The notes: a model not told the origin generated them from the sequence alone. DNA of 64,000 nucleotides from Fluviicola sp. (GCA_029866325.1 JARWZO010000024.1:1-64000); one strand, 5' to 3'; numbered from the stretch's first letter, positions 18,745 to 28,182 are shown. Program-made: numbers and translations.

Positions 18745-18839
18745 GTTCGTAATGTCCCGAACTTACGAACGCGTTCGTGATATCCCGAACTTCGGTTCGT
18801 GTGCGTAATCATCCCAAGGCTGACACGTATCCCAAACTT
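18745..18839. repeat. Intergenic block of degenerate repeats around tcccgaactt
   Basis: The decamer tcccgaactt occurs at 18755-18764 and 18783-18792, with a variant (tcccaaactt) at 18830-18839. The first copy is framed by an 8-base inverted repeat gttcgtaa (18745-18752) / ttacgaac (18763-18770). The block sits in the 374-base divergent region between the potassium channel and the antiporter genes. It could be an operator cluster or a repeat remnant. Confidence 0.45.
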
Positions 18840-18951
18840 GCTCAAAGTTTTGAAACATTCATTTTCATTAGGTCATAAAAACGAGGCTTCCGATCATAAA
18901 AACAGTATTTTTAGGTTCGAAAATGTTCAGATGACATAAGTAAGCCATAAC

Positions 18952-21174
18952 ATGCAACATTTATCTCCTCTTATATACGATCTTGCGCTTGTTTTAGTAG
19001 TAGCAGCAGTTATTTCACTCATTTTTAAATGGTTGAAACAACCTGTGGTGCTTGGTTATATTATAGCCGGTTTTTTTGTGGGACCAAATTTCAACGTTTT
19101 TCCATCGGTCGTAGAAATTGAGAGTGTAAAGATTTGGGCTGAAATAGGGGTGTTGTTTTTGTTATTTGGACTAGGGCTTGAATTCAGTTTTAAAAAATTG
19201 CTCAAAGTTGGTGGTGTAGCCGTTATCACTGCGTTTACCGGTGTTGGAATGACGATGTTGGTTGGTTTTTTGATCGCTAAATTATTTCTGGGATGGAACA
19301 ACATGGATTGTTTGTTTCTCGGCGGAATTTTGGCAATCGCTTCTACCACCATCATTATCAAAGCGTTTGACGAATTGGGAGTAAAAAGCCAAAAATTCTC
19401 AGGAATCGTCATGGGGGTTTTGGTGGTGGAAGACATTGTGGCTGTTGTGCTAATGGTTATTTTGTCTACAGTAGCTATCAGTCGGTCTTTTCAGGGAATG
19501 GAAATGATCATTTCCGTGTTGAAATTGCTCTTCTTTCTGATCTTATGGTTTCTTTCCGGCATTTATATTTTGCCTTCACTCTTAAAACGACTGCGGCGTT
19601 TGCTGAACGAGGAAACCTTGCTGATTGTGTCGCTGGCGCTTTGTTTTTTGATGGTGGTATTGGCTACAATGGCCGGTTTTTCACCTGCATTGGGTGCTTT
19701 TATTATGGGATCTATTCTGGCCGAAACCACCAAAGCCGAGAAAATTGAGTATGTGCTGAAACCCTTGCAAAGCTTGTTTGGAGCTATTTTCTTTGTTTCA
19801 GTTGGAATGTTGATTGATCCGAAGATGTTGGTTGTACACGCCCTGCCGATTCTATTAGCTACGCTCGTTTTGCTGTTTGGGAAACCGTTTTTTGTGACAC
19901 TCGGAGCGCTTGTTTCTGGGCAACCACTAAAGATAGCAGTGCAATCCGGAATGAGCCTTTCACAAATTGGAGAGTTTTCGTTTATCATCGCTACGCTTGG
20001 GCTTACACTTGGCGTAACAAGCGATTTTCTGTACCCGATAGCTGTGGCGGTTTCCGTGATTACCACTTTCACCACTCCGTTTATGATTCGTCTCTCGGGA
20101 CCGTTTTACAAACTTCTTGAAAAGAAACTTCCGGCAAAATGGATGGAGAAACTCAACAACTACAGTTTGGGAGCGTTGAAAGTAAATGAAGCCAGCGATT
20201 GGAAAAAAATACTGCGATTTTACTTTTCGAATACCGTGATTTTTTCGGTGCTGATCATCACCATTATTATAGTTACGACCAAATACCTGTATCCGATTAT
20301 GCCTGATAACGAGTGGAGAGGCATTATTACAACGGTATTGACGCTCATCTTTCTGGCTCCTTTTCTTTGGGCGCTAGCTTTCAGAACCAAAAACAGGGAA
20401 GAGTTTGCAAAGTTGTGGCAAAAACCTTCGCAAAGAGGCCCGCTTATGGCACTGATGATTTCGCGTTTGGTGCTGGCGTTGTTTTACCTAGGCTTTTTGT
20501 TTCAAACCATGTATTCGGCTGGGGTAGCGCTTGTAGGTGTGTTGATTACGACCTTGTTTCTGTTGTTGTTTCGCAACCGGATTCAGAAATTTTACAGCAG
20601 AATCGAGTTGCGGTTTTTATCGAATCTGAATCAACGCGATACCCAATTGAACCTTGCAAAGACCATTGAAACCCCGTGGGATTCGCATATGGCTATCATA
20701 GAACTGCACGCCGGATTGCCCTTTATCGGAATGCCACTGATGGAATCGAAGTTGCGGGAAGCATTTGGAATTAACATTGCTGTGATTCGGCGCGACGGAC
20801 TCATCATCAATGTACCTAACAGAAATGAGCGCTTGTATCCGAATGATGTGTTGTCGGTGATCGGAACGGATGAACAACTTCGGAAGTTTGAAGAGCACAT
20901 TGCATCATCGCTCATAAAAGCGGTAGAACCCAGGTTTCAAACAGAGATTTCACTGCATCATTTTACCATTGGTCGGCAATCGATTTTTATTGGAAAAAGC
21001 ATTCGGGAAACGTCTATTCGCGAAATAACTCATGGATTGGTAGTAGGCGTAGAGCGCGGTGGCGAACGCATTCTGAATCCGGAATCGGATCTGGTTTTTG
21101 AACTCTTTGATATGGTATGGTTGGTAGGTGATGAACGGCGAATTCAGGTCATTATCAACAAGCAGTCGGAGTGA
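18952..21174 (+). CDS. CPA2-type monovalent cation:proton antiporter with TrkA-C domain (Kef-like)
   Basis: 740 residues. The first ~390 residues are a Na+/H+ exchanger fold with about 12-13 membrane helices (QPVVLGYIIAGFFVGP, GLEFSFKKLLKVGG, VVEDIVAVVLMV, ASTTIIIKAFDELG). About 420-560 holds four further helices. The C-terminal ~150 residues (LHAGLPFIGMPLMES ... VIRRDG ... YPNDVLSVIGTDEQL) contain a TrkA-C-like regulatory domain that may bind a nucleotide. Such proteins exchange K+ or Na+ for protons at the inner membrane. There is no N-terminal TrkA-N (RCK) Rossmann domain as in KefB/KefC. It faces the KirBac gene divergently. Confidence 0.88.
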   Translation: MQHLSPLIYDLALVLVVAAVISLIFKWLKQPVVLGYIIAGFFVGPNFNVFPSVVEIESVKIWAEIGVLFLLFGLGLEFSFKKLLKVGGVAVITAFTGVGMTMLVGFLIAKLFLGWNNMDCLFLGGILAIASTTIIIKAFDELGVKSQKFSGIVMGVLVVEDIVAVVLMVILSTVAISRSFQGMEMIISVLKLLFFLILWFLSGIYILPSLLKRLRRLLNEETLLIVSLALCFLMVVLATMAGFSPALGAFIMGSILAETTKAEKIEYVLKPLQSLFGAIFFVSVGMLIDPKMLVVHALPILLATLVLLFGKPFFVTLGALVSGQPLKIAVQSGMSLSQIGEFSFIIATLGLTLGVTSDFLYPIAVAVSVITTFTTPFMIRLSGPFYKLLEKKLPAKWMEKLNNYSLGALKVNEASDWKKILRFYFSNTVIFSVLIITIIIVTTKYLYPIMPDNEWRGIITTVLTLIFLAPFLWALAFRTKNREEFAKLWQKPSQRGPLMALMISRLVLALFYLGFLFQTMYSAGVALVGVLITTLFLLLFRNRIQKFYSRIELRFLSNLNQRDTQLNLAKTIETPWDSHMAIIELHAGLPFIGMPLMESKLREAFGINIAVIRRDGLIINVPNRNERLYPNDVLSVIGTDEQLRKFEEHIASSLIKAVEPRFQTEISLHHFTIGRQSIFIGKSIRETSIREITHGLVVGVERGGERILNPESDLVFELFDMVWLVGDERRIQVIINKQSE

Positions 21175-21185
21175 TTGAAACAAAA

Positions 21186-21217
21186 ATCCCGACTCTACAT
21201 GAAGTAGAAATCGGGAT
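21186..21217. terminator. Bidirectional terminator between antiporter and sucD
   Basis: A 7-base outer stem, atcccga (21186-21192) with tcgggat (21211-21217), plus an inner ctac/gtag pair. A-rich sequence precedes it on the left. It separates the two converging genes. Confidence 0.65.
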
Positions 21218-21241
21218 AGTTGAATTATGTAGTAGCTTTAA

Positions 21242-22120
21242 TTAAGCTGTAACTCCAATTACTTCGGCCATTTTAGCACCGATTTGTGCAGGTGAATCAA
21301 CTACGTGAATTCCGCATTCACGCATGATACGTTTTTTCGCTTCAGCCGTATCATCATCACCGCCAACAATTGCACCGGCGTGACCCATTGTACGACCTTT
21401 CGGAGCAGTTTCTCCGGCGATGAATCCAACAACCGGTTTCGTACCATGTTCTTTGATCCAACGAGCAGCGATAGCTTCTAAGTTTCCGCCGATTTCACCG
21501 ATCATTACGATTCCTTCTGTTTCAGGATCGTTCATCAACAACTCAACCGCTTCGCGTGTAGTAGTTCCGATGATCGGGTCACCACCAATTCCGATGGCTG
21601 TAGTGATTCCCAAACCTGCTTTCGCAACCTGGTCGGCAGCTTCGTAAGTCAATGTTCCTGATTTGGAAACAATACCGATTTTTCCTTTTTTGAAAACGAA
21701 TCCCGGCATAATTCCAACTTTCGCTTCACCTGCTGTAATAACACCCGGACAGTTAGGACCGATCAAACGTGTATCAAACGCTTTGATGTATTCTTTGGCT
21801 TTCACCATATCGTTTACCGGAATACCTTCTGTGATACAAACAATCACTTTAATTCCTGCGTTGGCAGCTTCCATAATCGCATCTGCAGCAAATGCCGGCG
21901 GAACGAAAATAATGGAAACATCAGCTCCGGTTTTAGCAACGGCATCAGCCACTGTGTTAAAAACTGGGCGATCCAAATGAGAAGAACCTCCTTTTCCGGG
22001 AGTTACACCACCAACAACGTTGGTACCGTATTCAATCATTTGTCCCGCGTGGAACGTACCTTCACTTCCTGTGAATCCTTGTACAATTACTTTAGAGTCT
22101 TTATTTACCAGAACACTCAT
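21242..22120 (-). CDS. sucD: Succinyl-CoA synthetase alpha subunit
   Basis: 292 residues, typical SucD length. The TCA-cycle enzyme makes ATP or GTP from succinyl-CoA. Seen: an N-terminal CoA-binding Rossmann fold ([28 protein letters not shown]), the [11 protein letters not shown] motif, and [13 protein letters not shown] with the phosphorylated active-site His. The beta subunit gene sucC is not in the window, so the two genes are separated here, which is common in Bacteroidota. Confidence 0.96.
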   Translation of the reverse strand: MSVLVNKDSKVIVQGFTGSEGTFHAGQMIEYGTNVVGGVTPGKGGSSHLDRPVFNTVADAVAKTGADVSIIFVPPAFAADAIMEAANAGIKVIVCITEGIPVNDMVKAKEYIKAFDTRLIGPNCPGVITAGEAKVGIMPGFVFKKGKIGIVSKSGTLTYEAADQVAKAGLGITTAIGIGGDPIIGTTTREAVELLMNDPETEGIVMIGEIGGNLEAIAARWIKEHGTKPVVGFIAGETAPKGRTMGHAGAIVGGDDDTAEAKKRIMRECGIHVVDSPAQIGAKMAEVIGVTA

Positions 22121-22156
22121 GTTTGAGAGAAATTAGATTCATTTTTAAATCGAACC

Positions 22157-22187
22157 CAAAAGTAGCGGTTTGATTTGGTTTTGACAA
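22157..22187 (-). promoter_or_regulatory. Promoter of sucD
   Basis: On the minus strand, TTG (22187-22185), a 20-base spacer, then TACTTTTG (22164-22157), matching the Bacteroidota TTG-N19/20-TAnnTTTG pattern. It is 37 bases from the sucD start. Confidence 0.6.
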
Positions 22188-22267
22188 TGGTTTGGGTGAA
22201 TTTCATCCGAACTTAATACACTACTTTGTGATACTAACGTTTGTGTAACCAAAAACGAAACTTCTCT

Positions 22268-22360
22268 TCCCACAGATACACAGATTTTAACTCGCCTAAT
22301 GCTTACGCTGAAGCTTCAGCAAAGGCGCAACGGACTCGCAGTCTGCGTTAATCAATACTA
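22268..22360. repeat. Partial copy of the cccacagat/cacagatttt intergenic repeat
   Basis: It begins with cccacagatacacagatttt, the same left end as the element at 48873-48965 with one change. Its right half differs and has its own short palindromes (for example gctgaagcttcagc). It fills most of the 294-base gap between sucD and the next gene. Confidence 0.45.
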
Positions 22361-22414
22361 AAAAAGGAATCTTTGCGTTGATGTAACACGATTCAAATTC
22401 ATTCAATAAACAAT

Positions 22415-23311
22415 ATGTCATATTCCATTCATTTAAAGTTAATTGCAACGGCATTTACGCTTGTAGCAATTTGTTTTAACGGGCAAGCACAAGAAACGAA
22501 GCCTGAAAACCGAAGTGTAGAAATTGCATTGACCACAGGATTTGGCGACAGTTATTGGGCGAGTTTAAGTGATGCGACTTGGAATAAATACACACCTGAT
22601 TTTGTTATTCCGACCGATTCTTCAGGATACCTGCAAGGTTTTTCAACCGGTTATCCTTATGGCAATCCGTATACGGTAAGTTCTTACTTGCTTGGATCTG
22701 TGCATGTTTCATATAAAAATGCGTTTTTAGATGCCAAGAAAATCCGTTCATCTGTAGGACTCGTTTTCGGAAGTGGGATTGGTTATCGATCAGATCAAAG
22801 CTGGACTAAATCGGAATCGTTTACCATTGATACCTTGACTTCAAGTCAAACCGGAGAACAGTATATCGTTGATTCTACCCACAATCATGGGATAGGTCGG
22901 TCGTATGAAGCAAACGATTTTATGATTGGGGTTTCACACTTCTTCCAAACCAACCCGTTGCGACGTTTTTCCCTCCATCTTGGCATTACCGCTTCTTATG
23001 GATTTTCCGTCAATGCGCGTATGAGTACCTACCAATACGATTGGTCGGCTGTAACTCCAAGTCTTGGAGTGAATGATAACTATGAAAGCACGTATTACCG
23101 AACTGAAATGACAGATGCTCCGAAATCAAATTCCTTGACACTACAATTACCGGTGGAACTGAGTTTCAGACCGTGGAAAAACGGAAAGATGTTGCAAGGA
23201 TTGTCGCTTGCATTGGCATATAGACCAACACTCAAACATTTTGTTATTGCCGACCAAAAAGCAACGAATATTGCCAATTGGTATGGGGTGACGATGAGGT
23301 TGGTGATTTAA
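22415..23311 (+). CDS. Secreted or outer-membrane protein, predicted beta-barrel
   Basis: 298 residues with a signal peptide (MSYSIHLKLIATAFTLVAICFNGQAQ). The rest is a run of alternating aromatic/hydrophobic beta-strand patterns with an Arg-rich barrel-like C-terminus (SLALAYRPTLKHF ... WYGVTMRLVI) ending on a hydrophobic residue. This fits an outer-membrane beta-barrel of about 10-12 strands. I do not recognise the family. It converges on the FKBP gene and overlaps it by 4 bases. Confidence 0.7.
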   Translation: MSYSIHLKLIATAFTLVAICFNGQAQETKPENRSVEIALTTGFGDSYWASLSDATWNKYTPDFVIPTDSSGYLQGFSTGYPYGNPYTVSSYLLGSVHVSYKNAFLDAKKIRSSVGLVFGSGIGYRSDQSWTKSESFTIDTLTSSQTGEQYIVDSTHNHGIGRSYEANDFMIGVSHFFQTNPLRRFSLHLGITASYGFSVNARMSTYQYDWSAVTPSLGVNDNYESTYYRTEMTDAPKSNSLTLQLPVELSFRPWKNGKMLQGLSLALAYRPTLKHFVIADQKATNIANWYGVTMRLVI

Positions 23312-23793
23312 TAAACCTCCAACAACTCTATCTCAAACACCAACACCGAATTAGCCGGAATTTTCTCCAATTCATTATCGGCATAGCCCAAGTGTGGTGG
23401 TACAATCAAACGTAATTTAGCACCGGCTTTTTGCCCCAATAATCCTTCCTGAAATGCTGCGATCAATCCTTTGAGCTTGCTTTTGAGCGGACCTTTGACT
23501 GGTTTTTGATCAAACACTTTTCCGTTTAGGAGTTGTCCTTTGTACGCAATGGTCACTTCACTGCCAAAAATGACCGGTTCTTCGCCCGTTCCTTCTTCGA
23601 TTACTTCGTAATACAGGCCGGAAGTAGATTTGGTTAATTTCCAATCTTTCTTTTTGGCAATGTAGCGCTCAATGGTTTTGTCAAACGTGGCTTTGTCGTC
23701 TTCGGAATACGTTTTACACGCACCGATTGACAGCGCGATTAAAACAAGTAAGGAGAATCTAGTAAGCAATGGGCGTAACGGTGTAACCTGCAT
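23308..23793 (-). CDS. FKBP-type peptidyl-prolyl isomerase lipoprotein
   Basis: 161 residues from the ATG at 23793. This start gives a clean lipoprotein signal (LRPLLTRFSLLVLIALSIGAC, lipobox IGAC). A longer start at 23823 lies further inside the upstream gene. The FKBP fold covers residues ~55-160: GTGEEPVIFGSEVTIAYKG, GKVFDQ, AFQEGLLGQKAGAKLRLIVPP, LGYAD, IPANSVLVFEIELLEV. It should catalyse proline isomerisation in periplasmic or outer-membrane proteins. It overlaps the TraB-like gene by 35 bases, so the two are probably cotranscribed. Confidence 0.88.
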   Translation of the reverse strand: MQVTPLRPLLTRFSLLVLIALSIGACKTYSEDDKATFDKTIERYIAKKKDWKLTKSTSGLYYEVIEEGTGEEPVIFGSEVTIAYKGQLLNGKVFDQKPVKGPLKSKLKGLIAAFQEGLLGQKAGAKLRLIVPPHLGYADNELEKIPANSVLVFEIELLEVY

Positions 23794-24616
23794 CTTTGAG
23801 TAATTGAATAACGCCTTGGTCACCGCCTAAATGGCCCGCACCAACGGCAAAAAAACACGATTGAGTTTTCATGAAATCGGTCATGATCGGAATCCAGTTG
23901 CGGTTGCGACGAAACAATAATTCTTCGGCACTGCCACCTATGTCTTCCGATTCGGTAATGAGTTTTGCCAAACCTTCCACATCTTTAGCAATATACAATG
24001 CCACCAGTTCCTGCTGACTTTCGGCTGCTTTTTCCGGATGACGAATGCCTTCCATAATCATGTCGGTTAACACGTCGGGTTTCATTTCCTCGAAAATGGC
24101 AAACTGCGATTCCATGGTTTCCAAGCCTTTGATCGGTTGTTTGTTGGCATTGGCTTTCGACATCAATTCCATTTCATACGATTTGGAATGTGCGTTCATC
24201 ATTGCTTGCACACCGAGTTGCATCAGTACGAACGGTTTCATGCCACTGAAATTCTTTTCAAACACTTCGGGTTTCATACCCAGAAGCGAAGAACCCCACT
24301 GAATAATGCTATCGGCTTGTTCTTTGGTAAACTGATCAAATACATTTCCCGAGTCTAGCATCAACATTTTTTGTGCTTTCGTGCGATCACTTATTCCGTT
24401 TTCGTCAATTTCCAATACCAACTGATCTGCTTTACTCAGCGTTTTTTCCAGTTTTGTAGGGAAATAATAAGCCGTATCAGCGATCATGTGAACCGTACCG
24501 AACAGGTAAGAAGGTTTGGTGTCTTTTCCTTTGATGCTGAACAACAAGGTTTTTTCCTGCCCGAAACCGAACCAGGTAATCACGATAGAAAAGATGAATG
24601 TCAGAAATGCTTTCAT
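23759..24616 (-). CDS. TraB/GumN family protein
   Basis: 285 residues with a signal peptide (MKAFLTFIFSIVITWFGFGQ). The family motifs are GTVHM near the start (YLFGTVHMIAD), LVLEID, and the C-terminal AVGAGHLGGDQGVIQLL. These define the TraB/PrgY/GumN fold, which has a Tiki-like metal-dependent protease architecture with conserved His and Glu. Catalysis by bacterial members is mostly untested. It lies between a methyltransferase and an FKBP gene with no gaps. Confidence 0.88.
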   Translation of the reverse strand: MKAFLTFIFSIVITWFGFGQEKTLLFSIKGKDTKPSYLFGTVHMIADTAYYFPTKLEKTLSKADQLVLEIDENGISDRTKAQKMLMLDSGNVFDQFTKEQADSIIQWGSSLLGMKPEVFEKNFSGMKPFVLMQLGVQAMMNAHSKSYEMELMSKANANKQPIKGLETMESQFAIFEEMKPDVLTDMIMEGIRHPEKAAESQQELVALYIAKDVEGLAKLITESEDIGGSAEELLFRRNRNWIPIMTDFMKTQSCFFAVGAGHLGGDQGVIQLLKDAGYTVTPIAY

Positions 24617-25333
24617 TTAACTCAAGGTAATTTCCGCTAAAAAGTGGTCTTCAATTTCCACTACACGTTGTGCTTTTAACCCCACATTTTTGGCGGCTTG
24701 GAAAAGCGTGTCGAAATCAACATACAACCAATCAAACCAAGGGCCTTTTTCTTTTTTGTATTTCATCTGGAATCGGAAATTGCCATAATACTCCGTATTA
24801 AGATCAATCCAAAGCGAACCGTCTTCGTCTTCGTACAAATAACGAATATCGGATGAATCGCAAAGGATTTTTCCTCCCGGTTTCAATAAACTTTTCGCAT
24901 GCGTCAATGTCGTTTCCAAATTGGAAAGCTTTCCTGCAATTCCTATGCCGTTCATGAGCATGAGAATGGTATCAAACTGCTGATCTTTGAACGAGAAGAA
25001 GTTAACACGTTGCGCTTTCAATCCGTTTGCATTGAGGTAATCGACAGCTCCCTGAGAAATTTCGATACAAGTTACATCCATTCCCTGATCCTGCAGGTAC
25101 ACAGCATGAATTCCGGCTCCGGCTCCTACGTCCAATACTTTCCCCGAAGCACGATCCAGCGCTGTTTGCTCAATTTCTGGCATTTCGTCGTAGTTGCGAA
25201 ACAATACTTCCAACGGAATAATGTCATCATCACAGATATCCGAAGAAACGATAATATCGTCTGGTTTGCGTGTTTTCGCGTATTCCTGAATGGCAACGCC
25301 AATTGGGTCACCGAATTTTTTTTCTTGATCCAT
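24617..25333 (-). CDS. Class I SAM-dependent methyltransferase
   Basis: 238 residues from the ATG at 25333 (MDQEKKFGDP). The longer frame to 25405 would run through an AT-rich inverted repeat and is rejected. The SAM-binding motif I is KVLDVGAGAGIHAVYL, followed by VTCIEIS and an FDTILMLMNGIGIAG motif IV region. The substrate is unknown; small molecules are as likely as proteins. Its stop codon directly abuts the start of the TraB-like gene, so an operon of methyltransferase, TraB and FKBP is likely. Confidence 0.85.
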   Translation of the reverse strand: MDQEKKFGDPIGVAIQEYAKTRKPDDIIVSSDICDDDIIPLEVLFRNYDEMPEIEQTALDRASGKVLDVGAGAGIHAVYLQDQGMDVTCIEISQGAVDYLNANGLKAQRVNFFSFKDQQFDTILMLMNGIGIAGKLSNLETTLTHAKSLLKPGGKILCDSSDIRYLYEDEDGSLWIDLNTEYYGNFRFQMKYKKEKGPWFDWLYVDFDTLFQAAKNVGLKAQRVVEIEDHFLAEITLS

Positions 25334-25342
25334 CTTTATATG

Positions 25343-25423
25343 AATTGAAAATTGAGAATGTAAAATTGAAAAGGGACGATTAGATCCACTCTTTTCAATT
25401 TTCAATTTTACATTTTCAATTTT
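25343..25423. repeat. AT-rich imperfect inverted repeat
   Basis: The left arm (about 25343-25373, aattgaaaattgagaatg...) is complementary to the right arm (about 25391-25423, with cttttcaatttt and ttacattttcaattt). The right arm has a short internal duplication of ttcaatttt. It separates two leftward genes and could act as a terminator or attenuator. Similar aattgaaaattg repeats are common between genes in this phylum. Confidence 0.55.
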
Positions 25424-25969
25424 TTAATAGTTGTGTTCGTCGAAGTTCGAGTAATCTTCTTCATCGTAACCGTCGTCGAAATCGTCATCTTCACCGAATA
25501 ATTCGTCATCTTCGCCTTCGTCCATAAAATCGCTGTCTTCCGGAATTAGTTTCGAATCTTCTGGCGGTGCCACGCCAATAGAAAGCAGCACTTCGGGTTT
25601 TTCGACCGTTTGATCGTTGTGTTCAAGCAATTCGAGGAGGAAAATCCACATGCGCAGGAAATCATAAACCAGAATGATTTTCTGATCTGGAACTTCCATA
25701 AAGTCTTTTAGCACAGCTTCTTTCATTACACTTGGAAGACTTTCATCTTCGTCGGAATAACGCATGTCCATCAATCCGATTTCATGGCCTTTATCCCAAT
25801 CGTCGTTTGACATGTAAAAGGAGCCAATTTCCTGTCCTTCAAAACGGAAGGAATTTAAAATGGCACGGTAGAGCGTTTCAAAGTTGTCGGTGTCGTTAAT
25901 AAGTATATCGCGAAATGTTTCCTGATCTTTTTCAGAATCCAATAAAACGCGAAATTTAAAAGCTCCCAT
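25424..25969 (-). CDS. pRiA4b ORF-3/IS1096 TnpR-like family protein with acidic tail
   Basis: 181 residues. The N-terminal ~140 residues (FKFRVLLDSEKDQETFRDI, FETLYRAILNSFRFEGQEIGSFYM, YDFLRMWIFLLELLEH) match the pRiA4b ORF-3-like fold. This family was named after a transposon passenger gene but is widespread on chromosomes. The last ~40 residues are almost all Asp/Glu with scattered Phe and Tyr. No catalytic site is visible, and there is no transposase nearby, so this is not evidence of a mobile element. Confidence 0.75.
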   Translation of the reverse strand: MGAFKFRVLLDSEKDQETFRDILINDTDNFETLYRAILNSFRFEGQEIGSFYMSNDDWDKGHEIGLMDMRYSDEDESLPSVMKEAVLKDFMEVPDQKIILVYDFLRMWIFLLELLEHNDQTVEKPEVLLSIGVAPPEDSKLIPEDSDFMDEGEDDELFGEDDDFDDGYDEEDYSNFDEHNY

Positions 25970-26002
25970 GTAAGGTAAAATTTGTTCAAAAATAGTAAGA
26001 TT

Positions 26003-27436
26003 CTACTGTAATAAGTTGTTCTGTTTTTCTAATCCCAATTCTAGGGCAACTGCAAACATGTATTCTACTGCAGCTTCGTGTTCATTGGCGATTTCTCCTT
26101 CGAGGATCGCTTCTTTGATGCGGCTTTTAATTGTTCCGATTTCAGCACACGGAGTTAAATTAAACGTGGTCATGATCAATTCACCCGAAACAGGTGGTTG
26201 GAAATTGCGCACGCGGTCTTTTTCCTCCACATCTTTCAGCTTTTGCGAAACGAGTTCAAAATTTTGACGGTATTTCTTGACCTTAAATTCGTTTTTGGAA
26301 GTAATATCGGCATTGCAAAGCGTCATCAAATCTTCGATATCGTCACCGGCTTCAAACAACAAACGTCTGATAGCCGAATCGGTTACCGAACCTTTTACCA
26401 ATGCAATCGGTCGTAAGTGTAGGCGCACCAATTTCTGCACGTATTTCATCTTTTGATCGAGCGGCAATCGCAGGCGTTTGAAGATTTTTGGTACCATTCT
26501 GGCGCCCAATTCTTCGTGTCCGTGAAAGGTCCAGCCGACCTCGGTATCGAATCGTTTTGTAGGAGGTTTAGCAATATCATGAAGGATAGCTGACCAGCGC
26601 AACCACAAGTCATCGGAGTTCAAACAGACATTGTCCAATACTTCCAAGGTGTGAAAAAAGTTGTCTTTATGACTTTTTCCATTGATGGTTTCTATGCCGT
26701 AAAGTGCAACCATTTCGGGGAAAAACTGATGCAATAGTTGCGTAGAGAACAACAATTCAAATCCGCGCGAAGGTTTTGGCGTTTTGATGATTTTGTTCAA
26801 TTCGTCCATAATCCGTTCTTCGGAAATGATTTCCAAGCGTTCTGCATGCGCACGAATAGCTTCCAGACTTTTGCGTTCAATCTGAAAGTCGAGTTGAGTT
26901 GCAAAACGTATGGCGCGCATCATTCGCAGTGGATCATCCGAATAGGTTTGCTCCGGTTCAAGCGGTGTTCGCAGAATTCCTTTTTCCAGATCTTCCAATC
27001 CTCCAAATGGATCAACAATGTTTCCAAAGGTTTCTGCTCGTAAATCGAGCGCCAATGCATTTATGGTGAAATCACGACGTTTCTGGTCATCGCTCAGCGT
27101 CCCGTCTTCCACAATCGGTTTGCGCGAATCGCGTTGGTACGATTCCTTGCGCGCGCCAACAAATTCCACTTCAAGGTCTTTGTAGACAAACTGCGCGGTT
27201 CCGAAATTCTTGAAGTAGGAAACTTTCTTTACGCGCAAAGTTTCTGCAGCTGCTTTGGCCAGTTCCATGCCGTTTCCAACCACCACAATGTCGATGTCTT
27301 TCGACGGACGTTCCAACAACAAATCGCGCACAAAACCACCGATGACATAAGCTTCTAAACCTTGTTCCGTGATGATGCTTGAAATGACTTTAAACACAGG
27401 ATGTTTCAGTCGGTCTGCGTAATTCTGTTGTTGCAT
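26003..27436 (-). CDS. cca: tRNA nucleotidyltransferase (CCA-adding) with HD domain
   Basis: 477 residues from the ATG at 27436 (MQQQNYADRLKHP). The 22-residue longer version has no family-like sequence. The nucleotidyltransferase head shows YVIGGFVRDLLLERPSKDIDIVV with the catalytic DxD. The family motifs RRDFTINALALDL and EDLEKGILRTPLEPEQTYSDDPLRMMRAIRFA follow in shorter segments. An HD hydrolase domain lies in the C-terminal half (WSAILHDIAKPPTKRF). It builds or repairs the CCA end of tRNA. It may instead be an A-adding or poly(A) polymerase relative, which are hard to separate by eye. Confidence 0.92.
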   Translation of the reverse strand: MQQQNYADRLKHPVFKVISSIITEQGLEAYVIGGFVRDLLLERPSKDIDIVVVGNGMELAKAAAETLRVKKVSYFKNFGTAQFVYKDLEVEFVGARKESYQRDSRKPIVEDGTLSDDQKRRDFTINALALDLRAETFGNIVDPFGGLEDLEKGILRTPLEPEQTYSDDPLRMMRAIRFATQLDFQIERKSLEAIRAHAERLEIISEERIMDELNKIIKTPKPSRGFELLFSTQLLHQFFPEMVALYGIETINGKSHKDNFFHTLEVLDNVCLNSDDLWLRWSAILHDIAKPPTKRFDTEVGWTFHGHEELGARMVPKIFKRLRLPLDQKMKYVQKLVRLHLRPIALVKGSVTDSAIRRLLFEAGDDIEDLMTLCNADITSKNEFKVKKYRQNFELVSQKLKDVEEKDRVRNFQPPVSGELIMTTFNLTPCAEIGTIKSRIKEAILEGEIANEHEAAVEYMFAVALELGLEKQNNLLQ

Positions 27437-27601
27437 TATGTAATCGTCCTTCGTTTGACGGGTGCAAATATACGAAGAGTAAGTCAGTTTTCTGTTTTGC
27501 AATTACTGAGTCTTTCCCGAAAGTTGACCGCACTGGTAAAGAGGTGTGATACATGTAATTTTTCTGTATTGATGTGCAACAATTCCACTCTGAAAGCCGT
27601 G

Positions 27602-27609
27602 TAATTTTG
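27602..27609 (+). promoter_or_regulatory. Putative -7 box (TAATTTTG)
   Basis: It matches TAnnTTTG, 24 bases before the ATG at 27634. The region 27437-27633 is a divergent intergenic space between cca and the membrane protein gene. Confidence 0.4.
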
Positions 27610-27633
27610 CTTTATACACTCATCAAAAAACGC

Positions 27634-28119
27634 ATGAAAGAGACGCATATCCATTTATTGATCAACCACATGCCTGTATTCGGAACCATTTTCGGCGCTA
27701 TAGTATTGGCTATTGGAATTTGGTCGAAAAGCACGACTACTAAACTTTCGGCTTATGTGGTTTTTTTGCTTTCGGCTATTGGTGGAACTGTGGCTTACTT
27801 AACCGGAGAAGCTGCAGAAGAAACAGTTGAGCACATTCCCGGAGTTGCAGCATCCATGATTGAGCAACACGAAACTGCCGCGGGATATGCCTTGGTAGCA
27901 ATGATTGTTTTAGGAGTGTTGGCGGTATTTGCCTCTGTCATGACTGTATTTAAGCCAACAACCACGAATCTTTTTGCCTGGATTACATTGTTGGTTTCTT
28001 TAGCCGGGTTTGGTTTAGTAGCAAGAACGGGTTATTTGGGTGGACAAATACGACACACTGAGGTGAGCGGTTATACTGTTCCGGAGGTTGATGAAGAAAA
28101 TCAGAATGAATACTATTAG
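27634..28119 (+). CDS. DUF2231-like four-helix membrane protein, paralog 1
   Basis: 161 residues from the ATG at 27634. The N-terminus has HIHLLINHMPVFG, a histidine/Asn-His motif at the start of the first helix. Four membrane helices follow, with EHIPG and a conserved HE (MIEQHETAAGYA) between helices 2 and 3. The pattern resembles DUF2231-type membrane proteins, whose histidines may bind heme or metal. A paralog with the same start (HQHLVINHFPI) is at 60871-61401. Function unknown. Possibly cotranscribed with the cupin gene 63 bases downstream. Confidence 0.75.
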   Translation: MKETHIHLLINHMPVFGTIFGAIVLAIGIWSKSTTTKLSAYVVFLLSAIGGTVAYLTGEAAEETVEHIPGVAASMIEQHETAAGYALVAMIVLGVLAVFASVMTVFKPTTTNLFAWITLLVSLAGFGLVARTGYLGGQIRHTEVSGYTVPEVDEENQNEYY

Positions 28120-28182
28120 GTTTTATTCCAGTGAAGAAATACACATGAGTACAAACAATTTATATCAAAATAATTAAGCAAC

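Noticed and set aside
22268-22360. Riboswitch or small RNA upstream of the gene at 22415
   Set aside because: The sequence belongs to a dispersed repeat type with its ends at 48873-48965, so repeat origin explains it better.
25424-25969. Insertion sequence suggested by the IS1096/pRiA4b ORF-3-like protein
   Set aside because: No transposase, terminal inverted repeats or target duplication are visible, and the family is widespread on chromosomes.
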